64,000 bases of DNA, from positions 3,596,001-3,660,000 of the forward strand of contig NZ_CP009281.1 in NCBI RefSeq assembly GCF_000758585.1. The letters are read 5' to 3'. The notes beneath the pieces are model-generated. The model searched no databases. It saw only the letters and a program-made list of their open reading frames with translations, and had not been told where the DNA came from. The DNA is from Paenibacillus sp. FSL R5-0345 (lineage in GTDB: Bacteria > Bacillota > Bacilli > Paenibacillales > Paenibacillaceae). Below are positions 25,787-34,517 of the stretch, piece by piece (position 1 is the stretch's first letter; every line of letters starts with the position of its first letter). The position numbers and the translations under genes were made by a program.

Positions 25787-26679
25787 ATCTTATTTCTCCT
25801 TTCAAGCAGTCTCACAAAGAAGACAAATACAAAGGTCATCAGCATAAGAACCAGTGCCATACTCCACAGAGCATTATTGTGCGCAGAGCCCATGGTTGTG
25901 TTCCCCATTCCAAGCGTGATTACACTCGTCAGGGTAGAAGCTGATTCAAAGAGTGATTTTGGTACGAATGGCGCATTCCCGATAACCATCTGTACAGCAA
26001 GGGCTTCACCGAATGCACGTGCCATCCCCAGTACAATACCAGTCATAATAGCAGGAAACGTTGTCGGAATAATCACTCGAGAGATCGTCTGCCACCGGGT
26101 GGCACCAAGCGCATAGGAGGATTCCTTTAAATTTTGCGGCAATGAAGCCAGCGCGTCTGCAGCCACGCTTGTAATCGTCGGAAGAATCATGACCGAGAGC
26201 ACAAGCGCGCCTGCAGCTACCCCGATGCCTTGACCAGGCAGGTTGTTGCGTAGAAACGGTACAATAACACTTAATCCGATGAAACCATACACAACTGAAG
26301 GGATACCTGCCAACAGCTCGATTACAGGCTGAAGCAATTTTTTGCCCCATCCTGGGACAATCTCAGTCATGAACAGCGCAGCGCAAAGGCTAAGTGGACT
26401 AGCAATCAATGCTGCAAGAAGAGTAACTAAGAAGGATCCAGTGATAAACGGAAAAGCACCAAAGGATGGCGTATCTGCTTCAGGTGACCACTTTGTTCCG
26501 AATAGAAAATCAGTAACGCTAACATCACCGCTTGTGAAAGTTGAAATACCTTTAGACGCCACAAAATATACCATCGATACAATGATTGTTATCAATAGCA
26601 GTACACAGAAGGACATATATGTACGTCCCACAAAATCTTCAATATGATGTTTCTCGATGCGTGAGTTCTTTAGTTTCAC
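25783..26679 (-). CDS. pstC: Phosphate ABC transporter permease PstC
   Basis: The second permease of PstSCAB: six helices, IPSVVYGFIGL and the cytosolic EAA loop SSYALGATRWQTISRVIIP, then GMARAFGEALAVQMVIGN. The longest frame runs up to 26739 through the intergenic hairpin; GTG 26679, 9 bases after GGGAG, gives the normal N-terminus VKLKNSRIEKHHIED. A hairpin separates it from pstS. Confidence 0.94.
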   Translation of the reverse strand: MKLKNSRIEKHHIEDFVGRTYMSFCVLLLITIIVSMVYFVASKGISTFTSGDVSVTDFLFGTKWSPEADTPSFGAFPFITGSFLVTLLAALIASPLSLCAALFMTEIVPGWGKKLLQPVIELLAGIPSVVYGFIGLSVIVPFLRNNLPGQGIGVAAGALVLSVMILPTITSVAADALASLPQNLKESSYALGATRWQTISRVIIPTTFPAIMTGIVLGMARAFGEALAVQMVIGNAPFVPKSLFESASTLTSVITLGMGNTTMGSAHNNALWSMALVLMLMTFVFVFFVRLLERRNKI

Positions 26680-26701
26680 CCTCAATTGCTCCCTCTTTCT
26701 A

Positions 26702-26741
26702 AAGTGAAAAGAGAGGCAGATGTATCCGCCTCTAATCACTT
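26702..26741 (-). terminator. Hairpin between pstS and pstC (partial terminator)
   Basis: AAGTGA..AGAGGCGGAT / ATCTGCCTCT..TCACTT, then CTCTTTTCACTTT on the minus strand, just before the pstC ribosome binding site. It probably lowers pstCAB relative to pstS, by read-through or mRNA protection. Confidence 0.6.
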
Positions 26742-26776
26742 GAGATTCTAATCCTTACAAATTACTTAGAAGTGAA

Positions 26777-27709
26777 TTACTTAGCTGTAACATTCCCTGC
26801 AACGTCACGAGTAACTTGCATTTTTACTGCTGGAATGTATCCAAGCTCAACGACTTCACCTGTTTGTACTTCGTCTGTCAAGAAAAAGTCAAGGAATGCC
26901 TTTACTGTTTCATTTGGTTCGCCGTTTGTATACATGTGCTCGTAAGCCCATACTGGATATTTACCAGAAATAACATTGTCTACAGATGCTTCTACACCAT
27001 CAAGGCTAAGTGTTTTGATTGAATCATCAAGGTATGAAAGAGCCAGATAACCGATAGCCCCTGGAGTTTCTCCGATCATTTTCTTAACAGTACCGGAGGA
27101 ATCTTCTTGAATCGATCCTGGGATATCTTCAGTTTTAGTTCCAAGTGCAAAGCTTTCAAAGGTTGCGCGAGTACCGGAGCTGCCTGGACGGTTGATGATT
27201 TGGATTTTTTGATCCGCTCCGCCAACTTCTTTAAAGTTTGTAACTTTTCCTGTGAAAATATCGATAAGCTGTTGCTTAGTCAAGCTGTCCACACCAGCAT
27301 CCGGATGAGTTACTGCTGCGATCGCTACTACTGCTACTTGATGATCTACAAGAGCTGCTGCTTTTTCTGCATCTGCATCTTTTAGTTTTTCTTCTGCGAA
27401 TACGTCAGAGTTACCGATATCTACTTGTTTCTCAGCTACTTGAGTAAGACCAGTACCACTACCGCCGCCTTGAACCTGAATGTCCACACCAGCATTTTTA
27501 TCCATGAAATTCTCGGCTACCAGCTCAACCAATGGTTGTAGTGCTGTTGAACCTGAAGCTAGAATCGAACCACTTATTTTAGCGCCGCTACCTTCATTTG
27601 TAGCTGCAGCGTTTCCTCCCGTGTTGTTTGCCCCACCATTACCGCAGGCCGAAAGTGCCAGTACGCTTGTTAAAGCCAAAGTCATAACCCAAGATTTTTT
27701 GAATTGCAT
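26777..27709 (-). CDS. pstS: Phosphate-binding lipoprotein PstS
   Basis: The extracellular phosphate receptor of PstSCAB. The 310-residue product has a signal peptide and lipobox LALSAC. Phosphate-site loops are SGSTALQPL, GGGSGTGLTQ, GNSDVFA and NRPGSSGTRATFE. The longest frame goes to 27790, but ATG 27709 follows AGGAGGAG by 8 bases and starts the signal peptide. It is the first gene of the operon. No convincing PhoP box was found upstream. Confidence 0.96.
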   Translation of the reverse strand: MQFKKSWVMTLALTSVLALSACGNGGANNTGGNAAATNEGSGAKISGSILASGSTALQPLVELVAENFMDKNAGVDIQVQGGGSGTGLTQVAEKQVDIGNSDVFAEEKLKDADAEKAAALVDHQVAVVAIAAVTHPDAGVDSLTKQQLIDIFTGKVTNFKEVGGADQKIQIINRPGSSGTRATFESFALGTKTEDIPGSIQEDSSGTVKKMIGETPGAIGYLALSYLDDSIKTLSLDGVEASVDNVISGKYPVWAYEHMYTNGEPNETVKAFLDFFLTDEVQTGEVVELGYIPAVKMQVTRDVAGNVTAK

Positions 27710-28041
27710 TGTTTTGTCTCCTCCTAAATGTTTTGTTAGCACGGCTTCCTCATACAGTTCATACGGAACTGGCTTCGAAAGCTTTAACATGGTGTTGTGG
27801 AGCTTTGGCCCCCATATGCTTGTTTACTGTAAAATTGCATTGTACGCATATGTTATTGTTGTTGTCGGGAGCTTCTTGGCCCCTCTGACTCTTCTTATTC
27901 TAGAGCTCGTTCGTTAGAGAAACTTCTTAACTTTGTAAAGCCAACGATAAAAATACCAATAGAAACTATATATATATATAGATTTAATCTATAATGGACA
28001 TATAATTTGTTATTCAACTAAGCTTTGTGCGGAGGAAAGTC
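27710..28041. other. Divergent pstS-lysR intergenic region
   Basis: About 330 bases with no gene. It must hold the pstS leader and both promoters. Seen: the pstS ribosome binding site, a (TA)n run at about 27968-27980, the palindrome at 27977-27993 near the lysR gene, and a possible -10 for lysR. No tandem TTWACA PhoP boxes with proper spacing were recognised. Confidence 0.5.
27977..27993. promoter_or_regulatory. Palindrome upstream of the LysR gene
   Basis: TATAGATT-T-AATCTATA, a perfect 8+1+8 inverted repeat about 50 bases before the lysR start. It contains a T-N11-A pattern typical of LysR-type operators. It may serve autoregulation. Confidence 0.5.
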
Positions 28042-28926
28042 ATGAATATTATGAAATTAAAGATCGTTATCCTACTTGAAAAATATAAGAAAGTAACCGA
28101 TGTAGCTGCTGAGTTAGGCCTTAAACAACCCACTGTATCTTTTCATATGAAGAATCTAGAGAAAGAATTTGGAACGCCTTTATTCCTATATCGAAGTGGA
28201 AGAGTACTGCTTACAGATGCAGGTCGGGCCCTTTATCAATATGCACTTAAGATAGTCTCACTTACGTCTGAAGCTGAACGCACTGTTAAACAGTTTGCTT
28301 CCCCTTCACAAGGTACATTAAAGCTGGAAGCAAGTTATATTCCTGCAACTTATATTTTACCTAAAGCGTTAATCCAATTCATGAAACAATATCCGGGGAT
28401 TAATAATTCCATGACGATCCAAAGTGATTCTTTGTTAAAGGAACGACTCCGAAGCCGAGAAATTCAAATGGCTATTTTACACACTTCTGATTGGTATGAT
28501 GAATCTTTTAACTTTCAGCTCATTGTCCGCGACGAGCCTGTGCTCATTTTTGCACCTGGTCATCCATTCGAAACTATAGAAAAATTAACACCGGAACAGA
28601 TCGCACTTGAACCTTGGATTCAGCATGAGGTTGGCTCTTGTTTACGGGGATTTGCAGATCAATGGGCAGAATTAAATCATTTTCGTTTATGGAACCGATC
28701 CGAGTTGAATTCATCTGACACCTTAAAGAAGTTAGTTAGCGAGGGGGGTGGCGTAGGAATTTGTTCTAAAGCTAGTATTGAAGCAGAACTTGAATTAGGT
28801 CGTCTTTCTTATGCTCCTCTACCGGGAGTTTTGCCTGAGAGCGGTGGTTTTGTTCTGGCGTGGCGAAAAGATCATATATTAACGCCGTTACAGCAGTCTT
28901 TTGCCGACATATTAAACAACTTATGA
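28042..28926 (+). CDS. LysR family transcriptional regulator
   Basis: A 294-residue regulator. The winged helix is at the N-terminus: KVTDVAAELGLKQPTVSFHMKNLEKEFG (seen as VAAELGLKQPTVSFHMKNLE), then LFLYRSGRVLLTDAGRALY. The effector domain runs from about 90 to 290 with LKLEASYIPATYILP, and GVGICSKASIEAEL near the end. The start ATG 28042 is 6 bases after GGAGG, against GTG 28027 which overlaps it. It diverges from the pst operon, but LysR proteins are not the usual pst regulators, so its target is unknown. Confidence 0.88.
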   Translation: MNIMKLKIVILLEKYKKVTDVAAELGLKQPTVSFHMKNLEKEFGTPLFLYRSGRVLLTDAGRALYQYALKIVSLTSEAERTVKQFASPSQGTLKLEASYIPATYILPKALIQFMKQYPGINNSMTIQSDSLLKERLRSREIQMAILHTSDWYDESFNFQLIVRDEPVLIFAPGHPFETIEKLTPEQIALEPWIQHEVGSCLRGFADQWAELNHFRLWNRSELNSSDTLKKLVSEGGGVGICSKASIEAELELGRLSYAPLPGVLPESGGFVLAWRKDHILTPLQQSFADILNNL

Positions 28927-28946
28927 AACCTTATACTTTTACAAAA

Positions 28947-28989
28947 GAGAGAGTCCAAAGCCTTAACGGTTTTGGACTCTCCTTTTTTT
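28947..28989. terminator. Bidirectional terminator between lysR and the sugar-sensing operon
   Basis: GAGAGTCCAAA / TTTGGACTCTC, followed by a T-run on the plus strand (CTTTTTTTA) and CTCTTTT on the minus strand. It ends both lysR and the minus-strand operon. Confidence 0.85.
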
Positions 28990-29977
28990 ATTCTATAAAA
29001 GGAAACATTAACTTTTCATTCTCGCTTGTATACATATTTTCCTTCGTAATGAATTCGGAGCCTGTATCCATAACAGAGTCTACTTTATGACCTGAAACGA
29101 CTTCAAGTGCAGTTTTCACGGCCAGGTACCCCATGGTAAAAGGTTTTTGAATCACCGTGCCCAGCATAATTTCCTTCTCCAGCAAATGAACCTCACTACT
29201 GGAATTGTCGAACCCCACCAGCTTCACTTTTGATTTTAAGCCCAAATCCATAATTGCCAGACCCGCTCCTAATGTAGATGGCTCGTTTAAGCCAATGATT
29301 CCCTTCAGTTGCGGCTGATTCTTTAGAAGTTCAACAGTTAATTGGTATGCCTTCTGGGAAGAACCATTGCTATAAAGGGTATCGTGCACATGATCTACTC
29401 CATTCTGAGATAAAGCATCACGAACCCCCTTCTCCCTCTCAATAGCTGTAGCGGTGCCTGGTACAAAATTCATAATGGCGACTTGATCGTCGCTATGAAT
29501 ATTTTCAATCAACTCCTGCGCTGCTTTACGTCCTGCTTTGTAATTATCTGTGGCGATAAAACTTTCTGATACACCGCCGTTTAGTCCTGAATCCACTGTA
29601 ATAAGAGTGATACCCGCAGCCTTAATCTGCTCTGCAACCGGAACGAGACGATAATAGTCGGTAGCAGCTAAAATAATGGCATCGGGCTTCTCCTCAATCG
29701 CCTGTTCTAGCAGTTGAATCTGCTTATCCACATCTAGCTCGGTATCTGTTCCTATCGTATGGACATCTGCACCGAATTCCTTGGCTGCAGTCGCCACACC
29801 TTGTTTCATTACCTCCCAGAATTCAATACTGGTGTCGATAGTCTTAGGAACGTAGATAATGGTTCTGACTTTTGGATCAAGCTCATTCGTAAACATACGA
29901 TAACCTACCCACCCGAGCGCTATTATGAAGAATAACAATAGAGCGGACAGGCCTATTTTTGACCATAGTGAGCTCAT
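28988..29977 (-). CDS. Membrane-anchored sugar-binding protein, probable accessory sensor
   Basis: A 329-residue type I periplasmic-binding-fold protein held by an uncleaved N-terminal helix (residues about 8-29, no lipobox Cys). The fold shows FWEVMKQGVATAAKEFG, DKQIQLLEQAIEEKPDAIIL, TVDSGLNGG, FIATDNYKAGR and GLNEPSTLGAGLA. It is clearly paralogous to the transporter binding protein at 33479-34459. Its start overlaps the kinase stop by 4 bases, and it lies in the regulator-kinase operon with no permease. This matches the XylFII-LytS design of Clostridium, where an anchored sugar-binding protein acts as the extracellular sensor of a kinase. The sugar is unknown. Confidence 0.85.
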   Translation of the reverse strand: MSSLWSKIGLSALLLFFIIALGWVGYRMFTNELDPKVRTIIYVPKTIDTSIEFWEVMKQGVATAAKEFGADVHTIGTDTELDVDKQIQLLEQAIEEKPDAIILAATDYYRLVPVAEQIKAAGITLITVDSGLNGGVSESFIATDNYKAGRKAAQELIENIHSDDQVAIMNFVPGTATAIEREKGVRDALSQNGVDHVHDTLYSNGSSQKAYQLTVELLKNQPQLKGIIGLNEPSTLGAGLAIMDLGLKSKVKLVGFDNSSSEVHLLEKEIMLGTVIQKPFTMGYLAVKTALEVVSGHKVDSVMDTGSEFITKENMYTSENEKLMFPFIE

Positions 29978-31758
29978 GGATTCTCCTCCTCATAGAGCGC
30001 AGGAATTCTTAAAGTGACCGTCGTCCCTTCTTCCATTTCACTTTCAAAAGACAAACCGTAATGATCTCCGAAATAAAGCTGAATGCGATGGTTCACATTC
30101 GCGACACCTACTCCACTACCCATCCTGTAATCTGCTTTTTGAAGCAGTAACTTGCCCATCTGCTCTGGATTCACGCCTACACCATTGTCAATTATCTGAA
30201 TGGTAATATCGTTGTGCTCTCTTTTTCCCCTAATCAGGATGTGGCCTTGCTCAGGATTATGTTTTATCCCATGATAAATTGCATTTTCAACTAAGGGTTG
30301 AAGGACTAATTTCAATATACTGCATTTAAGAATATCTTCCTGCACCTCTATTGAATATGTGAATTTATGGCGATAGCGCATGTTCTGAATCGTTAAATAG
30401 TGCCGAATATGTTCTAGTTCTCGTGCGATCGGGATCAATTCCTCACCCTCACCGATTGTAGAACGCAGCAGCTTCGATAATGATGAGGTCATTTCCACCA
30501 CCTCCTCCATCTTTCCGGTCTCTGCCATCCAGATGATTGAGTCTAGGGTATTATACAAAAAGTGGGGCTTAATCTGTGCTTGTAGTGCCTTCAACTCACT
30601 CACGCGTTTCATTTCTTGCTCCATAACAATCTGGCTCATTAACTCTTTAATCTTCATAATCATCAAATTAAATGTTCGGGCAAGCTTGCCGATTTCGTTC
30701 GTGCTCTCAATCTCCACGCGAATGTCGAACTCTCCGCGTTCAGCCTTTTTCATGTTGATTTCCAAATTCTTGAGCGGCTTAGTCAGTGCGTAAGAAAGAA
30801 GCACGGAAATTGCCATGGCAAAGATCAAGCTTACAGCTCCCCACAAGGCAGCCGTCCCTTGCATCTGCTGTTTGTTTGCAACCAGATCATCCGGATAGGT
30901 AACCCCCACAATCTTCCAGCCAAAGCTGGTTGTATCCACGGTGTATAGCTTCTGTTCGTTCCCTGTGTTCACCGTAACCGAGCCGCTCTTAATCCCAAGA
31001 ACGGTTTCCAATTGTTCAAACTTGAGTTGCGAGTAGATCAGCTGCTGTTGAGGATGATAGACTAGGCTCCCTGAGGGATCCACAATGAATACATAACCGC
31101 GCTTTCCCAGTTCGATTTGTTTACACAAATTGTTAATCACGCTGTAATTAAGATCCACAAGCAGCACACCCTGTCGATCTGCTTCCATTTCTGAAAAGGT
31201 ATCTGAAAGCTTTCTACTGATCGATACTACCCATCGGTATTCATCCTGAAATATGTGCTGAACATGTGAGGAGGAGACAGCTACACCCGTTTGGTTCACT
31301 GCTTGCTGATACCACTCTTGGGCAATCAATTCAGGAAGCGGTTTCAAAACTGCGTCCAGTCGATCCGACACCGTTATCCCCTCCGAGCTTGCATACACTA
31401 TAGAAGAGATATCGGTGCGGGATTGGACGACAGATCGAAGATATTGGCTGGCTAACTGCTTATCTTTGACTTTACCTTCTTGTCCCGAACTCGAACCTTT
31501 TACATATTTCTCAAGATCACTGCTAGTTAACACCAGAGCAGAAATACTCTCCATGTTACTAATATAGTTTTCGATGTTCAGTTTTACTTGTTCTATTAAT
31601 TGTGAAGTATAGGCTAAAGAATTCCCCATAACGGCCGCTGAAGAAAGTCGATATGAAGTATAGCTAAGCACTATAGTCGTACAGAGGATAAGAAGTGAAA
31701 AAGAAATGGCGATATTATTATGAATACTTCGACTTCGGAAGAAACGATGAGGTTTCAT
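29974..31758 (-). CDS. Sensor histidine kinase, YesM/LytS type
   Basis: A 594-residue membrane kinase. Helix 1 about 15-37, extracellular sensor region 38-299 of double-CACHE type (GKRGYVFIVDPSGSLVYHP), helix 2 about 300-324, HAMP about 325-375 (TKPLKNLEINMKKAERGEFD), His-kinase region with QAQIKPHFLYNTLDSI (phospho-His about 399), and ATPase with NAIYHGIKH and DNGVGV. It is translationally coupled to the response regulator (overlap 31755-31758) and to the anchored binding protein (29974-29977). It very likely phosphorylates the adjacent AraC-type regulator in response to sugar. Confidence 0.92.
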   Translation of the reverse strand: MKPHRFFRSRSIHNNIAISFSLLILCTTIVLSYTSYRLSSAAVMGNSLAYTSQLIEQVKLNIENYISNMESISALVLTSSDLEKYVKGSSSGQEGKVKDKQLASQYLRSVVQSRTDISSIVYASSEGITVSDRLDAVLKPLPELIAQEWYQQAVNQTGVAVSSSHVQHIFQDEYRWVVSISRKLSDTFSEMEADRQGVLLVDLNYSVINNLCKQIELGKRGYVFIVDPSGSLVYHPQQQLIYSQLKFEQLETVLGIKSGSVTVNTGNEQKLYTVDTTSFGWKIVGVTYPDDLVANKQQMQGTAALWGAVSLIFAMAISVLLSYALTKPLKNLEINMKKAERGEFDIRVEIESTNEIGKLARTFNLMIMKIKELMSQIVMEQEMKRVSELKALQAQIKPHFLYNTLDSIIWMAETGKMEEVVEMTSSLSKLLRSTIGEGEELIPIARELEHIRHYLTIQNMRYRHKFTYSIEVQEDILKCSILKLVLQPLVENAIYHGIKHNPEQGHILIRGKREHNDITIQIIDNGVGVNPEQMGKLLLQKADYRMGSGVGVANVNHRIQLYFGDHYGLSFESEMEEGTTVTLRIPALYEEENP

Positions 31759-33365
31759 AGAAGAAGATTCTCCTTCTGTCGCTGTCGATATTCCTTCGGT
31801 GTGATCCCAACATTACGTTTGAAAATCACACTAAAGTACTGAGGATCAGCATAGCCAACTCTAGCAGCGATGTCATAAGTCTTCAACTGTGTGACGGTAA
31901 GGAGTTCTTTAGCTTTTTCCAAACGGAGGCGAGTCAAATACTCAATAAAAGTCTCTCCAGTATGCTGTTTAAAAGTCACACTGAAATAACTGATGCTCAT
32001 AAAAATATGGCTGCACAGCTCATTAAGTGAAAAGCTGTCATTACAATAATTCTCCCGAATATAAGCTTCTGCTGCTTTCATTTGAGAGGTTCTGACGGTT
32101 GTTCTTTGTTCCGATAACTTGAGTATCAGCTCATGGCAAGTTCTCTCTAAATAATTCCTTGCTTCATCTAAAGTCTTAAGAGCTGCAACCTCAGCAAACA
32201 TATTATGCGAAACAAGCTCTGTATTTGGGAATCCAATATCGACCACATAGTTCATCAGAGAGACGAGCATTTGGTAGATGCTACTGCGGCAATCTTCTAT
32301 AGAAGAGCTGTTACTCTTTAGCTCCTGAAACCATTTTGAGAGGACCTCCGAGATCGCTGATGCTTTACCGGTCTTCAACGCGGATATGAATTCTTTTTCC
32401 CATGAAGAGAAATGTGCTTGATCCAATCCTTTGCCAAACTCAAGATCCTGTATGGAGATAACCTTATCTATGCCTAAAAGATATCGATATTCTATGGATG
32501 AAATCGCTTCCTGAAAGGATTGTGGAATTTGCTGCAAGTCAGCGTATTTTCTACCGATGCCGATGGTTGCCGTCAGCTTCAAATACTTGTTCAAACTGGT
32601 TTGTACTTGATCCGCAAGAAGTTGTGTTGTGACTTCGATCTCCTCGGAATCCCCTGATAAAATCGCGGCGAGTTTACCATCTCTCGTCTGAAATACCACA
32701 CCGCCCTGCTCCTTTTCAAGTTGTTCCTGCACTATGTTAAAAGCGGCAAAGCGTAATAGCTCCGCCTCTGAAGCAATATCCAGGCTCCGATTCTCAATTT
32801 CTATATCTATTACGATTGCAAGGTTAACCGCACCCCGCAGCTGTATATGGAAATAATTCATTTTATTTTCGATTTCTTCATTTCTCATTCGAGTAGTAAC
32901 AAGCTTCTCCAGAAATCGTTCGCGTAACAAAGGAAAGCTCTGATTTAATTGCATGCGAAGCTTAGCAATATTGGCCTTTTGTAAATGCTCTTCATCTAAA
33001 TCCTGCTTCATTTTGCTTAGATACTCGGCAAACTCACGAGCATTGATCGGTTTTAACAAATATTCAGTCACCTTCAAAGATATAGCCTGCTTGGCGTATT
33101 CGAAGTCTTCATAACCAGTTACGATAATGACCTTCATGTCCCGGTATCTTTCCATTACAGCTTTGGCCAAACCTAGTCCATCCATAAAGGGCATGCAAAT
33201 ATCTGTAATAATCACATCCGGTCGATACTGCTCTACTGCATCAAGAGCATCTCTGCCGTTATCGAAATCTCCAACAAGTTCAAAACCATGGTTATTCCAT
33301 GCTATCTTCTGTTTAATCCCCTCACGAACCTCATCTTCATCATCAACTAGAATAATCTTGTACAT
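31755..33365 (-). CDS. AraC-type response regulator, YesN type
   Basis: A 536-residue regulator. The receiver domain (1-120) has D9/D10, phospho-Asp D55 in VIITDICMPFMDG and the Lys of EYLLKPINA. A middle region (150-420) of the type seen in YesN proteins follows, then the AraC DNA-binding domain (about 430-536) with ICSHIFMSISYFSVTFKQHTGETFIEYLTRLRLEKAKELL (in parts: SISYFSVTFKQHTG, YLTRLRLEKAKELL) and VGYADPQYFSVIFKRNVGITPKEYR. GAGGAGGTG precedes the ATG. It follows the sugar transporter genes after a hairpin and probably activates them. Confidence 0.92.
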   Translation of the reverse strand: MYKIILVDDEDEVREGIKQKIAWNNHGFELVGDFDNGRDALDAVEQYRPDVIITDICMPFMDGLGLAKAVMERYRDMKVIIVTGYEDFEYAKQAISLKVTEYLLKPINAREFAEYLSKMKQDLDEEHLQKANIAKLRMQLNQSFPLLRERFLEKLVTTRMRNEEIENKMNYFHIQLRGAVNLAIVIDIEIENRSLDIASEAELLRFAAFNIVQEQLEKEQGGVVFQTRDGKLAAILSGDSEEIEVTTQLLADQVQTSLNKYLKLTATIGIGRKYADLQQIPQSFQEAISSIEYRYLLGIDKVISIQDLEFGKGLDQAHFSSWEKEFISALKTGKASAISEVLSKWFQELKSNSSSIEDCRSSIYQMLVSLMNYVVDIGFPNTELVSHNMFAEVAALKTLDEARNYLERTCHELILKLSEQRTTVRTSQMKAAEAYIRENYCNDSFSLNELCSHIFMSISYFSVTFKQHTGETFIEYLTRLRLEKAKELLTVTQLKTYDIAARVGYADPQYFSVIFKRNVGITPKEYRQRQKENLLL

Positions 33366-33434
33366 CCAACACCTCCTCAGCTATGAATTCATCGATTACT
33401 TATAATGTAAAAGTTTACCTTTGGGGATAAGCAT

Positions 33435-33467
33435 AATAGAGGTTGCCTTCTTGAGGCAACCTCTATT
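33435..33467 (-). terminator. Hairpin between the sugar transporter and the regulator operon
   Basis: AATAGAGGTTGCCT / AGGCAACCTCTATT, a 14-base perfect stem with a short loop. T-tract is weak on the minus strand (TATGCTTATC), so read-through into the regulator genes is possible. Confidence 0.65.
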
Positions 33468-33478
33468 ATTAATCTCTT

Positions 33479-34459
33479 CTATTCGTACAGCAGAGGTTTG
33501 ATCTCATCGGAATCTATATTGTTCTTATCGTACCAGTGAAACCCGGTGTCAATATTCTTTTCTACGGTTTCCCCTTTAATCGCCTGCACTGCTGCCTTCA
33601 CCGCTTGATAACCGATACCAATGGGATCCTGTGTAACAGCGCCGGCCACAACACCACTTCGAATAGCATCCATTAACTGTTTACCGGAGTCAAATCCGAT
33701 GACCACAATCTTTCCACCCATTTGCAATTCATTTACCGCATTAGCCACACCTACTGCAGATCCTTCGTTTGAGCCATAGATCCCTTTAAGGTCTGGATTT
33801 GCCTGCATCATCGCCTTTGCAAGATCCGTGGACTTCAACTGATCTCCACCGCCATATTGCGGTTCTAAGACTTCAATATCGGGATATTTCGCTTTCATTT
33901 GTTCTAAAAAGCCATCACGACGCTGTTGACCTGTGCTGCTCGTTTGGTCATGTACGACTAGACCTACTTTACCCTTCTTGCCGATCAACTCAGCCATTTT
34001 ATCAGCTGCCAAAGCTGCTGCCGCTTTATTGTCAGTCGCTGCTGTTGCTACAGGAATATCGCTATCTACACCGGAGTCAAAGCCAATGATTGGAATATTG
34101 TTTTCCTTTGCCTTTTCCAGATATGGAATCGCTGCTTTGCTGTCTAGAGCTGCTAATGCGATGGCTGCCGGTTTCTTGTCTAGAGCCGTCTGCAACATTT
34201 CAATTTGTTTATCTACCTGACTCTCGTTTTCAGGTCCTTCAAACGTAATCTCAACATTAAACTCCTTCGCAGCCTTCTCGGCTCCTTGCTTCACCGCTTG
34301 CCAGAATTGATGCTGGAAGCCTTTTGAAATGACTGGGATGTATGGTTTGTCTGAACCGGAAGCACTTTTTTTGCTATCACTGTTGTTACAAGCACCAAGT
34401 AAGGTAGTAGCCAGTAACAAACTGGCAAGCAAGATAATCCCTCTTCGACGTTGTTTCAT
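33479..34459 (-). CDS. Sugar-binding lipoprotein of a ribose-type ABC importer
   Basis: The binding component: a 326-residue lipoprotein with lipobox LLGAC (about Cys23) and a type I fold (GFQHQFWQAVKQGAEKAAKEF, IEMLQTALDKKPAAIALAAL, IIGFDSGVDSDIP, TDNKAAAALAADKMAEL, GSNEGSAVGVANA, FDSGKQLMDAI, AGAVTQDPIGIGYQAV). AGGGGG lies 8 bases before the ATG. It is the third gene after the ATPase and permease, which is the usual rbsACB-like order. The transported sugar is not predictable; ribose, allose or a similar aldose are options. Confidence 0.9.
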   Translation of the reverse strand: MKQRRRGIILLASLLLATTLLGACNNSDSKKSASGSDKPYIPVISKGFQHQFWQAVKQGAEKAAKEFNVEITFEGPENESQVDKQIEMLQTALDKKPAAIALAALDSKAAIPYLEKAKENNIPIIGFDSGVDSDIPVATAATDNKAAAALAADKMAELIGKKGKVGLVVHDQTSSTGQQRRDGFLEQMKAKYPDIEVLEPQYGGGDQLKSTDLAKAMMQANPDLKGIYGSNEGSAVGVANAVNELQMGGKIVVIGFDSGKQLMDAIRSGVVAGAVTQDPIGIGYQAVKAAVQAIKGETVEKNIDTGFHWYDKNNIDSDEIKPLLYE

Positions 34460-34517
34460 TTAATCTTCCCCCTCGTCATTTGTTTGTATATCACTCCGTA
34501 TGGAGATAATACCTCGT

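Noticed and set aside
27710..28041. PhoP boxes before pstS
   Set aside because: Single TTTACA-like words occur, but not the tandem repeats with constant spacing that PhoP needs.
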